A stretch of 64,000 bases of DNA from Psychrobacillus psychrotolerans (GCF_900115805.1 NZ_FOXU01000002.1:310001-374000), one strand, 5' to 3'; shown: positions 7,814-17,071, counted from the first letter of the stretch. The notes: a model not told the origin generated them from the sequence alone. Program-made: numbers and translations.

Positions 7814-9552
7814 CAGGCATCCCCCCCCAATTTAGGAATTCTAAAGGAAATAGCTGTTCCTTCATTCTCTTTACTTACAATCTTTAAACCCGCCTGGTCT
7901 CCAAACGTCATTAGTAGTCTACTATTAATATTGAATAATCCTACTCCAGTTCCTGATTCGGACTCGAGCGGCATTGTGCCCAGAACAGAGAGTCGTTCAG
8001 GTAATATCCCTTTCCCATTGTCTTTCACCATAATCTCAATTTCTGCATCAAAGTCACGTACCGTCATCTTAACCACACTATTATTTTCCATATCCTTAAT
8101 GCCGTGGTGAATAGCATTTTCAACAATGGGCTGTAATGTGAAAGGAGGAATCTTTTCATTTAGCAAATGTTCATCCACGTCATATAAAATGGTCAGTCGA
8201 TCTATAAATCTAGCTTCAGTTATTTCCAAATAAGCTTTAACATGCAATAGCTCTTGCTCAAGTGTTATTTGAGACGCAGTTGTCCCTGTGACATTTTGTC
8301 GCAAAAAATAGGATAATGACGTCAGTAGTTTCCTTGCCCGATCAGGATCTGTGCGAATCAACGACACAATAATATTCATAGAATTAAATAAAAAGTGGGG
8401 ATTGATTTGCGCCTGTAACGCTTTGATTTCAGCCTCTTTTGCCAACTGATAAGCATGATCAGTTTCAGCAATTTCTAGCTGGTTACTTAATAGGGAGCTC
8501 AATCCGACAATTAGTTCAATATTATCTACAGTTATGACTTTTTCAGATGGATAGTATAGTTTCAGTGTGCCAATGGTTTCTCCACGCTGTATAAGTGGGA
8601 CAATGACTGCTGCTCCTAATTGACAGCCAGGATAATTGCAGTGAATGGTGCCATCATTGACAACAACTACCTCTCCATGTTGTATGACATTTCTGGTTTC
8701 ATCTGTCCGAATCGGACTACCCCCCTTATGATGATCACTGGCAATTCCAACATGCGCAAGAATGTCCGTTTGGTTGGTCATAGCAACAGCACTTGGTTGT
8801 AATTCACGGAATAGAATATTACAAACGGCTTGTGCAGTGACAGTGTTCATGCCGGTGCGTAGGTAGCTTAGTGTTTGATTTGCAATACGCAGCATTTTCT
8901 GTGCTTGCAATGCCAATACTTTCTCTTGTTGGCTGATCACATTATAGACAATCAGTATAAATAGTGCAGTTCCTACACCATTAGCTAAAATCATCGGTAT
9001 ACCAATGATCTTAACCAATGTAAGTGATTGCTCAAATGGTTTTGATATCAGTAAAATCATAGACATTTGCATCGCTTCAGTAAATGCCCCTATAGCAAAC
9101 ACAGTAAGCGGTTTAAGTGCCCTTTCTTTTCGATAAAAAATTCCTGCAACGGCTCCCGCTATGATAGTTGACAGACCACAAGACACAGCTGTAAATCCAC
9201 CCAATGTCATACGATGAATACCAGCAATCAATCCCGCACCAATCCCCACACGGTAGCCGCCTAACAGACCTGCAACGACCACACCTATAACACGCGAATT
9301 TGCAATCGCCTCTTCTGAACTCAAAACTGTTGCGACACTATTAAAATGCAGTGAATTCGTATCGAGCGCAACTCCAAAATACGTTCCCACAATACCAAAA
9401 AAGCCAAAAAATAAGATCGCCGCAATCTCCTGCTTGCGATTCAATTTATCACGATACACTAAGTTTTTAAAAAACTGAAAACGAGTCAAAATAAAGGCAA
9501 CAGCAACAATCATGCCAACCCTCTCAAGCATTATAGCAAGCAAGTCCAACAA
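7813..9552 (-). CDS. LytS-type sensor histidine kinase
   Basis: A 579-residue membrane sensor. The first ~195 residues form the 5TMR-LYT sensor module, with several helices and the Gly-rich segment VVVAGLLGGYRVGIGAG. A GAF-like domain follows (about 225-340). The His_kinase domain has QINPHFLFN with the phosphorylated His near 385, and the ATPase domain shows NAIHHGIK, DNGKGI and GTGVGLFNI. The start is TTG, 7 bases after AAGGTGG. It is coupled to the downstream LytTR regulator. LytS and BtsS proteins are reported to sense external pyruvate, which fits the CstA-family gene next door; the ligand here is inferred. Confidence 0.92.
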   Translation of the reverse strand: MLDLLAIMLERVGMIVAVAFILTRFQFFKNLVYRDKLNRKQEIAAILFFGFFGIVGTYFGVALDTNSLHFNSVATVLSSEEAIANSRVIGVVVAGLLGGYRVGIGAGLIAGIHRMTLGGFTAVSCGLSTIIAGAVAGIFYRKERALKPLTVFAIGAFTEAMQMSMILLISKPFEQSLTLVKIIGIPMILANGVGTALFILIVYNVISQQEKVLALQAQKMLRIANQTLSYLRTGMNTVTAQAVCNILFRELQPSAVAMTNQTDILAHVGIASDHHKGGSPIRTDETRNVIQHGEVVVVNDGTIHCNYPGCQLGAAVIVPLIQRGETIGTLKLYYPSEKVITVDNIELIVGLSSLLSNQLEIAETDHAYQLAKEAEIKALQAQINPHFLFNSMNIIVSLIRTDPDRARKLLTSLSYFLRQNVTGTTASQITLEQELLHVKAYLEITEARFIDRLTILYDVDEHLLNEKIPPFTLQPIVENAIHHGIKDMENNSVVKMTVRDFDAEIEIMVKDNGKGILPERLSVLGTMPLESESGTGVGLFNINSRLLMTFGDQAGLKIVSKENEGTAISFRIPKLGGDA

Positions 9553-9793
9553 CAGAATCCCACCTTACAAAACAAACAGATTATTTAAATTATACTGTAT
9601 AAAGAGGATGATACATATCTTATTTCGGAAGAAGTGCACCAAATTCTTACAGCTGGGAATTATCAAAGTGGCTGAATCCATTTCATAATTACATATTTTG
9701 GCTGACCTCTTTTAGGGTGTTTCGTTTGCTCAGGATAGCCCTTGGCACGTATAGAAATTTATTCACGTGCAAGTAATTTTCTGTTTTTTAAAG

Positions 9794-9832
9794 AAAAATA
9801 GACACCTCTATTTGGGTAGGGTATCTATTTTT
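9794..9832 (-). terminator. Rho-independent terminator after orphan kinase gene
   Basis: An inverted repeat (AAAAATAGACACC at 9794-9806 against GGTATCTATTTTT at 9820-9832), with one wobble pair and flanking A/T runs, lies about 30 bases downstream of the histidine kinase stop on the minus strand. Confidence 0.75.
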
Positions 9833-9861
9833 TATAGTAGGTATATCAACGAAGTGGAAAA

Positions 9862-11175
9862 TTACTTTAGAGGGATTTCCACGATGGCAGTTGTTTTTAA
9901 ATCGGCTGATGATTCAATAGAAATATTTCCGTTGTAACCAGTTACAACTTCCTTCACAATAAACAAGCCCTGCCCCCTTATTTTTCCTTGTTCTTCTTTT
10001 TTGGTAGAATGCCCTTGTTTAAAGATTAGTTCTTTATCGCAAATTTCAGTTCCTGTATTAGTGACTATAAATACATAATGAGTATTATTGGATGAACACT
10101 CTATGAGTATGCTACGTTCTCCCTCAGGTAGCTCCATTGTTGCATCCATCGCATTATCGATTAAATTAGACAATATAATAATTAAATCAGTTGTTTTTAT
10201 ACAGTCAAAGGAAACAGGAGAAATCACAATATCCATTTTAATACGATTATTTTGAGCAGCAATTTTCTTCGTTTGCAACAAAATGGAAAGCCCAGGATGA
10301 GCTATATCTATTTTTATAGATTCTATTGCTTCTACTTCCTTAAAAAGAGAGGAAGCATATTGTAATGCCTTATCCGACTGCCCTATTTTTAAGAGTCCAT
10401 GCAAAACTAAAATATGATTTGAAAAATCATGTTGTAATGAAGAAACAGAGGTTATTAGCGTTTTCATCTCTGTTTGATATGTATCCTCTGTATACCCAAC
10501 TTCCTTATCAACCTCTCTTCTGTACCATCTTTGCATAAACAAAAAGGAGACAATCACGATAAAAACAAAGAGTCCGTTGAATATTAAGGCTAGTATATTC
10601 CTTTCTAGTGCAGCACCTTTAATCTGGTTGATGGTAGCTGCACTAGTATCGATACCTAAATACCCCAGTATCTTTCCTTCTTCGTTCTTAATAGGAGCAC
10701 CAACAGATAAATAATCTCCATAACCTGGATCCTTCAGCACACCGGTTATATAAGTTTGTCCTTCATAAGCTTTTTTAACTTGCTCTTTTGGTACCGTACA
10801 TGCAAACCCTATCGGATAATCATCTAAGCTCTCAATCTCACCAGAATGACCTAATATCATTGTTTTAGAAACCTTAGGATTATCGACCTCTAATGTGTAA
10901 ACATATAAGGAGCCCAACTTTTCTCGAGCATCACTTAAATAGATTTGAATTTCTCGAAAGTGTTCATTTTTCTCTGGCTTATCCAAAAATTTCTGATACG
11001 TTTCTACATCTATTGAGGATGCAATGGACTTGGCAGCCTCTAAACTTTGGTTTGCAACTGACTCTTCAATTGTATGTTTCATCCTCACATATGATATATA
11101 CACATTTAAAGCAGAAAAAAAGAGTAATAATACAATAGACAAGAAGAAAATTACTTTTACTTTATGACTTTTCAT
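9862..11175 (-). CDS. Orphan sensor histidine kinase, Spo0B/CitA-like
   Basis: A 437-residue kinase. An N-terminal membrane helix (about 8-28) and a second near 190-215 enclose an extracytoplasmic domain of Cache type; it includes the LGSLYVYTLEVDN stretch and a GYLGIDTSA motif typical of small-ligand sensors. The cytoplasmic part has the Spo0B-like H box LQHDFSNHILVLHG (His near 249) and a GHKL ATPase domain with NLIDNAMDA and GQGLFIVKEV. This architecture matches CitA/DcuS-type carboxylate sensors. No response-regulator gene is adjacent, so its partner lies elsewhere. It is monocistronic, with its own terminator. The ligand is unknown. Confidence 0.85.
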   Translation of the reverse strand: MKSHKVKVIFFLSIVLLLFFSALNVYISYVRMKHTIEESVANQSLEAAKSIASSIDVETYQKFLDKPEKNEHFREIQIYLSDAREKLGSLYVYTLEVDNPKVSKTMILGHSGEIESLDDYPIGFACTVPKEQVKKAYEGQTYITGVLKDPGYGDYLSVGAPIKNEEGKILGYLGIDTSAATINQIKGAALERNILALIFNGLFVFIVIVSFLFMQRWYRREVDKEVGYTEDTYQTEMKTLITSVSSLQHDFSNHILVLHGLLKIGQSDKALQYASSLFKEVEAIESIKIDIAHPGLSILLQTKKIAAQNNRIKMDIVISPVSFDCIKTTDLIIILSNLIDNAMDATMELPEGERSILIECSSNNTHYVFIVTNTGTEICDKELIFKQGHSTKKEEQGKIRGQGLFIVKEVVTGYNGNISIESSADLKTTAIVEIPLK

Positions 11176-11367
11176 ATATTTAGTACTTCCTTAGTTTATT
11201 TCTATTAAAAACAAGATTATTCGACAAATATATTGTAAATAATGTAATTATACTATAAATCCCCAACAATAACCTTGAATGTCCACATATCCCATTTTTG
11301 TATTCCTACTTTTAGAGTGTATACTACATTTGTACTGTTTTTTTAAGCACCATTTCAAGGAGGAATT

Positions 11368-12189
11368 ATGATGCACAACATGGAAAACATTTTAGAAACT
11401 AGAGATTATATTGTGAGTAAGACAGGTCATCGTCCTGTAATCGGAATGATTCTTGGCTCAGGCTTAGGTTCGCTTGCCGATGAAATTAAGAACCCCACCA
11501 AAATTCCATATAGCGAAATCCCCCATTTTGCGAAATCTGAAGCAATTGGACATGCGAACGAACTAGTTATCGGAGAATTAAACGGAAAAATAGTTGCTGC
11601 TATGAAAGGACGCTTTCACTATTATGAAGGCTACACGTTAGATGAAGTAACCTTCCCAGTACGTGTTATGAAAGCACTTGGTATAGAAAAAGTAATTATT
11701 ACGAATGCATGTGGTGCAGTAAATACTAGCTTTAACCCAGGTGACTTAATGTTAATTACAGACCACATTAACTTAGTCGGGGCCAATCCTTTAATGGGAC
11801 CAAATAATGACGAATTAGGCACCCGTTTCCCGGATTTATCAGAAGTATATAACAAAGAGCTACGTAGTATTGCAGCTAAAGTAGCAAATGATCAAAATAT
11901 TCATTTGCAAGAAGGTGTATATGCTTGGTGGAGTGGACCAACTTATGAAACTCCTGCAGAAATTCGTATGTTCCGCACTCTAGGAGCTGACGCAGCTGGT
12001 ATGTCTACCGTTCCCGAAGCAATTGTAGCTACTCACAGCAGTATGAAAGTACTTGGTATTTCTTGCATTACGAATATGGCAAGTGGAATATTAGATCAGC
12101 CACTAAATCATGAGGAAGTAATTGACGTTGCTGGAAAAGTAAGAGTTAAATTCGTTGGATTAGTTAAAGGAATTTTGGAAGAGATCTAA
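11368..12189 (+). CDS. punA: Purine nucleoside phosphorylase
   Basis: A 273-residue trimeric-type purine nucleoside phosphorylase, which splits inosine or guanosine with phosphate into base and (deoxy)ribose 1-phosphate in cytosolic purine salvage. Conserved motifs are ILGSGLGSLADEI (phosphate loop), GHANELVIG, KGRFHYYEGY, NACGAVNTSFNPGDLM, the purine-binding YAWWSGPTYETPAEIR, and the AAGMSTVPEAIVA segment. The length is normal for PunA/PupG. A strong AAGGAGG site precedes two consecutive ATGs (11368 and 11371); the second has slightly better spacing. The gene stands alone here, without the usual drm (phosphopentomutase) gene. Confidence 0.95.
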   Translation: MMHNMENILETRDYIVSKTGHRPVIGMILGSGLGSLADEIKNPTKIPYSEIPHFAKSEAIGHANELVIGELNGKIVAAMKGRFHYYEGYTLDEVTFPVRVMKALGIEKVIITNACGAVNTSFNPGDLMLITDHINLVGANPLMGPNNDELGTRFPDLSEVYNKELRSIAAKVANDQNIHLQEGVYAWWSGPTYETPAEIRMFRTLGADAAGMSTVPEAIVATHSSMKVLGISCITNMASGILDQPLNHEEVIDVAGKVRVKFVGLVKGILEEI

Positions 12190-12238
12190 GTTAAATAGTT
12201 AAAACTAAAACATAAATATTTTTTATTTCCCTCATTAA

Positions 12239-12288
12239 AAAACGAGATTCTCGAACAATGAAGAAATTTGTTCTCAGAATCTCGTTTT
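12239..12288. terminator. Bidirectional terminator between punA and the DUF4179 gene
   Basis: A long stem of about 20 bp (arms 12239-12258 and 12268-12288, one bulge) with A and T runs on both sides lies between two convergent genes. It can serve punA on the plus strand and the anti-sigma-like gene on the minus strand. Confidence 0.88.
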
Positions 12289-12289
12289 A

Positions 12290-13657
12290 TTATTTGACCT
12301 CTATCTCGACGTCCTCTTCTATCCAAGATGGGTAAGAAACTATATCGAATCGCAAGGGACTTTGAATAGATTCCATTGGAAGTTCAAATTCAATTTTTAA
12401 GCTTCTCTCATCTGTTTTCTCATAAAATCCCTTTACATACTTTTTCCCTGGAATAGGATTAGTAAAGTCATATTTTATAAAAAATTCATTTCCGTCATTA
12501 TCTACAAAACTTGAAGATACTAACATAGTATCTTCTCCATTTACGTCCATTGTAAAACTAACTTTACGGTTCTCAATTTCTAAATCAGAGAAGATAGACC
12601 CAGAAGGCTGCCTCAAAAACTTCTTTGATTCAGTATCGATTAAAATAAAAGCATCGTCTTTGTCAATAGCTCCTACTTTTCCAAATACTAATTTTAGATT
12701 ATCAGAGTCATTAAAGTAAGGACTTTGAAATTTTATAGTCCATTCAGTTTCATCTAAACTTCTAAACGTAGTCCCAATATTATTAATGCTCCATTCATTA
12801 CCGATATCATTCGTAAACTTGATATTATCAAATGAAAATATTTTTTTGGAGTTGTTCGGATCAACTTTTAATTTAACTTCTGCACGAATTGGATCAATTG
12901 TAATTTTTTGCACTATAATTCGTTGACCTTCAATTGAAACTTCTTTATTTAAAGCGATTGTTTTACTTACTAAGCTAGACTTTTTAAACTTAAATGGAAT
13001 TTGAAAATGCTCCAATTTATCTGCTTTCTTCAAACCAATCGTCCATAAAATATTACCATCACCTACTATTTGATTTTCTACAGATTCAAGTGTCATCATA
13101 GAGCTAAATACCTTTTCTTCAATTATTGGTTTTTCCGAAGCCCAAAAAGTAGTGTCATTTACAGGCAAATTACTGTAATTTTCATTCACTAGCTTCAAAT
13201 ATTCTATTTCTAAAGGCTGATTCTTCTCCTTAGATTGGACAGAGTAAAAAACAACTATTCCTTTCTTGTCTGCGATTACTCCATCGAGTGTCACCATGAT
13301 GCCGTTCTTTTCTTGAGAGAGATTCAATGGTTGATAAAAGTCATTTTCAACGGCAGCTATTAAACCTCTGTCTTGCTGAATAAGTGCAATAATTCGTTCC
13401 ATCCCTGGAATAGATGCAACCTTACTTGCGAAAACAGGAGATATGGAGATGGATGTGAAAAAAGAAATGAGAAGGATGGCAGCAATTACTACCGACCATG
13501 AACTCCGTTTTATCAACTTGGTTCTTTTTAACATTCTTTCTTTTTTTGCTTTCTCGAATCCAATTTGCACGGCGGAATATAGCTTATCTTTAGATACTTG
13601 AACCTGATAAATCGACTTCTTTCTCTGCTCCAATTTCTTCTTTTCCTCCTCAAACAC
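12290..13657 (-). CDS. DUF4179 domain protein, probable anti-sigma factor
   Basis: The open frame extends to 13759, but that part lies inside the sigma-factor gene. The plausible start is the GTG at 13657, after AGAGG, overlapping the sigma stop by 8 bases, which gives 455 residues. A cytoplasmic N-terminus of about 55 residues is rich in Lys and Glu. One membrane helix follows (around residues 57-77, SWSVVIAAILLISFF). The rest is a large extracytoplasmic region that matches the DUF4179 family. The arrangement (ECF sigma gene followed by an overlapping single-pass protein) is that of a sigma factor and its membrane-anchored anti-sigma. The signal is unknown, with envelope stress likely. Confidence 0.85.
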   Translation of the reverse strand: MFEEEKKKLEQRKKSIYQVQVSKDKLYSAVQIGFEKAKKERMLKRTKLIKRSSWSVVIAAILLISFFTSISISPVFASKVASIPGMERIIALIQQDRGLIAAVENDFYQPLNLSQEKNGIMVTLDGVIADKKGIVVFYSVQSKEKNQPLEIEYLKLVNENYSNLPVNDTTFWASEKPIIEEKVFSSMMTLESVENQIVGDGNILWTIGLKKADKLEHFQIPFKFKKSSLVSKTIALNKEVSIEGQRIIVQKITIDPIRAEVKLKVDPNNSKKIFSFDNIKFTNDIGNEWSINNIGTTFRSLDETEWTIKFQSPYFNDSDNLKLVFGKVGAIDKDDAFILIDTESKKFLRQPSGSIFSDLEIENRKVSFTMDVNGEDTMLVSSSFVDNDGNEFFIKYDFTNPIPGKKYVKGFYEKTDERSLKIEFELPMESIQSPLRFDIVSYPSWIEEDVEIEVK

Positions 13658-14171
13658 GTTTAACCTCTCCTCTCTCTTCAAATCCCGTCCTAAGTTTTCG
13701 TAATGCTTTATGTAGCCTTGTTTTAATTGTTCCTTCTGGTGTATCCCACATAACAGCAATGTCCTTTATTTTGACATCTTCAAAGTATTTTAAATGTAAT
13801 AACTCTCTTTCATAATCAGATAAACTTAATAGAGCCTCTTCAACCTCTAAAAAGTTATAGTCCTCTCTTATTCCTTGTATGTAAAATATCCTATCATCTG
13901 GTACTTCCCTCTTGCTCTTCTTAAGGATATCTTGACAGTAATTCATCATAATCCGAATTAGCCATGTTTTAAAATAGGCTGGCTCTCTTACTGTTTTTAT
14001 ACCTATATAAGCTCTATATGTCACTTCCTGAAGGGCTTCTAGTGCATCTCCTTCATTTTTTAAATAAGAAATAGCCGTTCGATATAATGCCTCTTCATAT
14101 GAATGGATTAACGCTAAAAAAGCTTCTTCATCCCCTTTAATCGCTTTCCTTACTAACATCTTTTCACTCAA
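13650..14171 (-). CDS. ECF-type RNA polymerase sigma factor
   Basis: A 173-residue sigma-70-family protein of ECF size. Region 2 covers about residues 8-80, with a TAISYLKNEGDALEALQEV core and FKTWLIRIMMNYCQD. Region 4 covers about 105-165, with the helix-turn-helix KIKDIAVMWDTPEGTIKTRLHKAL that reads the -35 element. The start is TTG, 5 bases after GAGGTG. It is followed, with overlap, by the membrane-anchored DUF4179 protein that probably sequesters it. A promoter-like sequence with the ECF pattern AAAAC-N16-AGTC lies directly upstream (14203-14231), so it likely activates its own operon. SigV/SigX-like factors of Bacillus are the closest analogues I know. Confidence 0.92.
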   Translation of the reverse strand: MSEKMLVRKAIKGDEEAFLALIHSYEEALYRTAISYLKNEGDALEALQEVTYRAYIGIKTVREPAYFKTWLIRIMMNYCQDILKKSKREVPDDRIFYIQGIREDYNFLEVEEALLSLSDYERELLHLKYFEDVKIKDIAVMWDTPEGTIKTRLHKALRKLRTGFEERGEVKRV

Positions 14172-14202
14172 AATATCACCTCATTTCAATCGTCCCTATT
14201 TA

Positions 14203-14231
14203 TTAGACTTACAACTGCGAAAAAAGTTTTT
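14203..14231 (-). promoter_or_regulatory. Putative ECF-sigma-dependent autoregulatory promoter
   Basis: On the minus strand, AAAAC (14230-14226) is followed after exactly 16 bases by AGTCTAA (14210-14204). This resembles the Bacillus ECF pattern TGAAAC-N16-CGTC(TAA). It lies about 35 bases upstream of the sigma-factor start codon. Confidence 0.55.
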
Positions 14232-14310
14232 AAAAAATTGGGTAATTAACTAATATTCTAAATTATTACTCAGGAATCTGCAGGATGGTGCAGGAAGAAA
14301 AAAATGCAAA

Positions 14311-14344
14311 CAAAAAGAGCGATCCTGAAGGACCACTCTTTTTG
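14311..14344 (-). terminator. Terminator hairpin, probably for the 14606-15235 gene
   Basis: The arms CAAAAAGAGCGATCC and GGACCACTCTTTTTG pair with two imperfect positions around a short loop. On the minus strand the stem is followed by TTTGCATTTTTTT. It is about 260 bases beyond the stop of the hypothetical gene, which would leave a long 3' untranslated region. Confidence 0.65.
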
Positions 14345-14605
14345 TGCTGTCATAGCTGCTCGGAGGCGAAGAAAGGAAGTTTCAAGTCCTACGGCACCTG
14401 TTATCCGAGATTTTATAGATTTTTTATCGCTAAATATTGAGCGTTAGAATATAAGAGCTTTGATGGTTAACCTTTTAGCTTTAAGGGTTGAGCTTTAAGC
14501 TTTATAGCTTTCGTAAATACTATAGTTGGGAGCAGGGATTTACCCAGACCCTGCAAACGGGGAAACTTTCTTCTTTTTCGCTATAACAGCAAATTCCAAG
14601 CTTAC
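14345..14605. other. Gene-free stretch with AGCTTT repeats and a small hairpin
   Basis: No convincing coding region. Five copies of AGCTTT fall between 14457 and 14512, and a GCAGGG/CCCTGC hairpin (14532-14537 with 14549-14554) follows. It is probably the 3' untranslated region of the minus-strand hypothetical gene. Confidence 0.4.
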
Positions 14606-15235
14606 TTATTGTTTAATAGTGATTAGTGTACGAGCATTAATTTCACTTAGCGCTACATCTACGTCATCTTCAAAGGATTCAATATCTAAAGTCATCTTAG
14701 TGGTGATTTCTTTTATGTGGATCGGGTCAATTAATTTTGTTTCCTCAGATTCCCAAAACAACTTTTTGTAGCCTTCCACCGCTGTTAAATCTGTTTTACC
14801 ATCTTTAGAAATCATATTATTTAACTGTGTGTCTAATCTATCTTGGGCAAGTTCATTATTCACTTCTACTTTTTCCTGAGACTGAGCATAATCGTTATTC
14901 ATCTTACGAAGGAGAGTTTTTTCAATTTCAATAAAGTTTTTACGCTCAATTGCATCAGCCACCGTCATTTTGACTCCGGAAACCTCTACTAAAGTTGTAG
15001 CGTTAGATTCTACAATCGATTTTTTGATTTGTTTTCTGCGATCCATCAAATCTTTTATGGATTGTATACTTTCTTTCGCTTCCTTTTCAAACTCCTCAAC
15101 GGTCTTAAATCCACGAATATTCTCTTTCGGTTTTTTAGAGGCTGCGAAAGTTGTCTCATTAATCTTTTTTAAAATGCGCGCATCCAATGTTTTTAACTCA
15201 CGTAAAGCTTTTGTTATAGAAATCTCCATCGGCAT
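14606..15235 (-). CDS. Conserved hypothetical protein, coiled-coil, possibly DIP1984-like
   Basis: A 209-residue, highly charged, mostly helical cytosolic protein with no signal peptide or membrane segment. The stretch LMDRRKQIKKSIVESNATT followed by VSGVKMTVADAIERK resembles the pattern of DIP1984-like proteins (a helix, SNA-x-T, then a G-x-K-M-T-V-A-D-A-I-E-R helix). A similar type of protein occurs in some Gram-positive phages. The assignment is tentative and rests on memory of the pattern. The ATG at 15235 follows GAGGAG closely; an in-frame ATG two codons later is equally possible. It is transcribed alone. Confidence 0.65.
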   Translation of the reverse strand: MPMEISITKALRELKTLDARILKKINETTFAASKKPKENIRGFKTVEEFEKEAKESIQSIKDLMDRRKQIKKSIVESNATTLVEVSGVKMTVADAIERKNFIEIEKTLLRKMNNDYAQSQEKVEVNNELAQDRLDTQLNNMISKDGKTDLTAVEGYKKLFWESEETKLIDPIHIKEITTKMTLDIESFEDDVDVALSEINARTLITIKQ

Positions 15236-15320
15236 TTCTCTCCTCAGTTGTCAATTATGGTAATTATTAGTCTACTGGAGATTACTAGGGTATTCAAGTA
15301 ATTACCTTGTTACAACCATA

Positions 15321-16667
15321 TCATTCGTAAATGTCTATATTCGTAATTTGATAATAACCCGAACTATTGATTACTACCGTGTATACTTTATTCCGATTGT
15401 AATACGTGTATTCACCAGCCGCATTTATAAAATCAAATTCCTCGTTAGTAGAAACTAGTGCATAATCATCATACATCTCTACACCAGTAACAGTATTATT
15501 AGTGAAGTCAAAGGTCATTCCCTGCCCAGCAATTTCTTGTATATATACTTCTAAGTCCTGGTAGGCAATACTATCCGGTTGTAGCATATCATTAATCCAA
15601 TAAAAATCCTCGGCATCGAGAGCCATCTCGTAATATTCTCTAAATGTAATGATGAAATTAGTTAAAGTCTCCTCTTCAAAGGCAAAATAATTCCATTCAT
15701 CTTCGGTATACTCTTCTTCATAAGTATCTTCTGAAATATTTTCATCACTATATGTATATTCTTCATAAATGCCAAAAAGAGATGCAACCTGTTGACCACT
15801 CATAGGATTGGAAACCCAGCTGTCTACTAGAGCTGTCACGCTGTTCATAGGAATGGAAAATCCAAACAAATTATTTTCTTTGTAGATAAGCGAGTTAATC
15901 CCTATGACCTTTCCTGTCTTTGCATCTACTAGAGGGCCGCCACTGCTTCCTTTGTCAATTTGGGCATCAATTTGATATAAATGTTCATATACAAAACCGA
16001 GTTCCATATCACGATTGATACCTGTCAAGTATCCAATGGAAGCAGAGTTTTCAAACCCTTGAGGACTCCCAAGTGCGATGACTTCAGTGCCAATAATTGA
16101 ATCTTCAGCCTCGGTGAAGAGTGGTTTTACTTGTGCATAATCATTAGATAAAAGGAGAGCAACATCAGATCTATCCGAAATACCTATTACTTGAGCCTCG
16201 GATTCTTTCCCAGCAGAGTTCCGTATTATTACATTTGTGTGCCCCGCTACAACATGTGCATTCGTTACAATGTAACCGCCTTGGCCATAAAGAAATCCAG
16301 AACCTAGGCCCCCGTCGTCGGTCAGAATCGTGAACACTTTTGGCATAGTTTCCTGTATTACCTGTGTTTTATCTTTTGCTATTCCTTTCACTTGTTCATT
16401 TTTCTTTGCTTCCGTCTTAATTGTTAATGGAGCTGTAGCAGTTTCATTGGGAGGTCTTTCCTTTTCAACTCTCCCAAACTCTTCTTTCTCTGTAAAGACA
16501 ATTTCCTTAAACCCATAACCAACCCCACCAAGTGCCAGCAAAAAAAAGATGATTCCAGCAATCAGTATACCTTTAACGCCACTTTTAGTAGGATTTAAAA
16601 TTTCGCCACAGCCTGCGCAAAAATTTGCTTTCTCATCGTTTTTTACCCCGCATTTGGAACAATACAT
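15321..16667 (-). CDS. Membrane-anchored zinc-ribbon trypsin-like serine protease
   Basis: The open frame reaches 16703, but GGAGG seven bases before the ATG at 16667 fixes a 448-residue protein. It has an N-terminal zinc ribbon with two CxxCG knuckles (MYCSKCG and FCAGCG), one membrane helix (about 32-54), and a trypsin-like HtrA-type domain. The catalytic triad is His in TNAHVVAG (~136), Asp in RSDVALL (~166) and Ser in GSSGGP (~239). An acidic, Tyr-rich linker and a C-terminal domain of about 100 residues follow; the latter resembles NTF2-like extracytoplasmic domains. There is no PDZ domain. The ribbon is cytosolic and the protease extracellular. A role in envelope quality control is plausible. 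Confidence 0.85.
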   Translation of the reverse strand: MYCSKCGVKNDEKANFCAGCGEILNPTKSGVKGILIAGIIFFLLALGGVGYGFKEIVFTEKEEFGRVEKERPPNETATAPLTIKTEAKKNEQVKGIAKDKTQVIQETMPKVFTILTDDGGLGSGFLYGQGGYIVTNAHVVAGHTNVIIRNSAGKESEAQVIGISDRSDVALLLSNDYAQVKPLFTEAEDSIIGTEVIALGSPQGFENSASIGYLTGINRDMELGFVYEHLYQIDAQIDKGSSGGPLVDAKTGKVIGINSLIYKENNLFGFSIPMNSVTALVDSWVSNPMSGQQVASLFGIYEEYTYSDENISEDTYEEEYTEDEWNYFAFEEETLTNFIITFREYYEMALDAEDFYWINDMLQPDSIAYQDLEVYIQEIAGQGMTFDFTNNTVTGVEMYDDYALVSTNEEFDFINAAGEYTYYNRNKVYTVVINSSGYYQITNIDIYE

Positions 16668-16703
16668 ATTCCCGCCTCCATCTATATCCTTTACCTTATC
16701 CAT

Positions 16704-17071
16704 GCTTTTTAAATCTCAATATCAACTGGTAATAATTCTTGGAATATTCCATACCTCTGACCTTTTCCTCTTGTTTTCTCTTGAAAATATTCTTTGTTCC
16801 TTCTTCATGCAATTTCCCAATAAATACATTTTCTTAAATGCACTAACAAACCTTTTACAACTTTGAAGATATTACTGTTAGTTAAAATAGGATTATCGAT
16901 AAATACACAAACTATATACTATATTTTTTGGAACTTTAAGGATTTTTATTAAACTATTTTTATTATAAGGCATCTGCATATAATAACCAATACTTGTAAA
17001 CAACGATTTTTAATTGTTATATCCTACTTGTTTGTATTCAATAACCTCTACATAATCTGTAAAATCATAAA
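16704..17071. other. AT-rich intergenic region
   Basis: About 370 bases between the protease gene start and the terminator of the queuosine operon. I see no gene here. It should hold the protease promoter on the minus strand, but no strong -35/-10 pair stands out. Confidence 0.4.

Noticed and set aside
13658-13759. N-terminal extension of the DUF4179 frame
   Set aside because: It lies within the sigma-factor gene. The GTG at 13657 with AGAGG upstream fits the family and the operon overlap.
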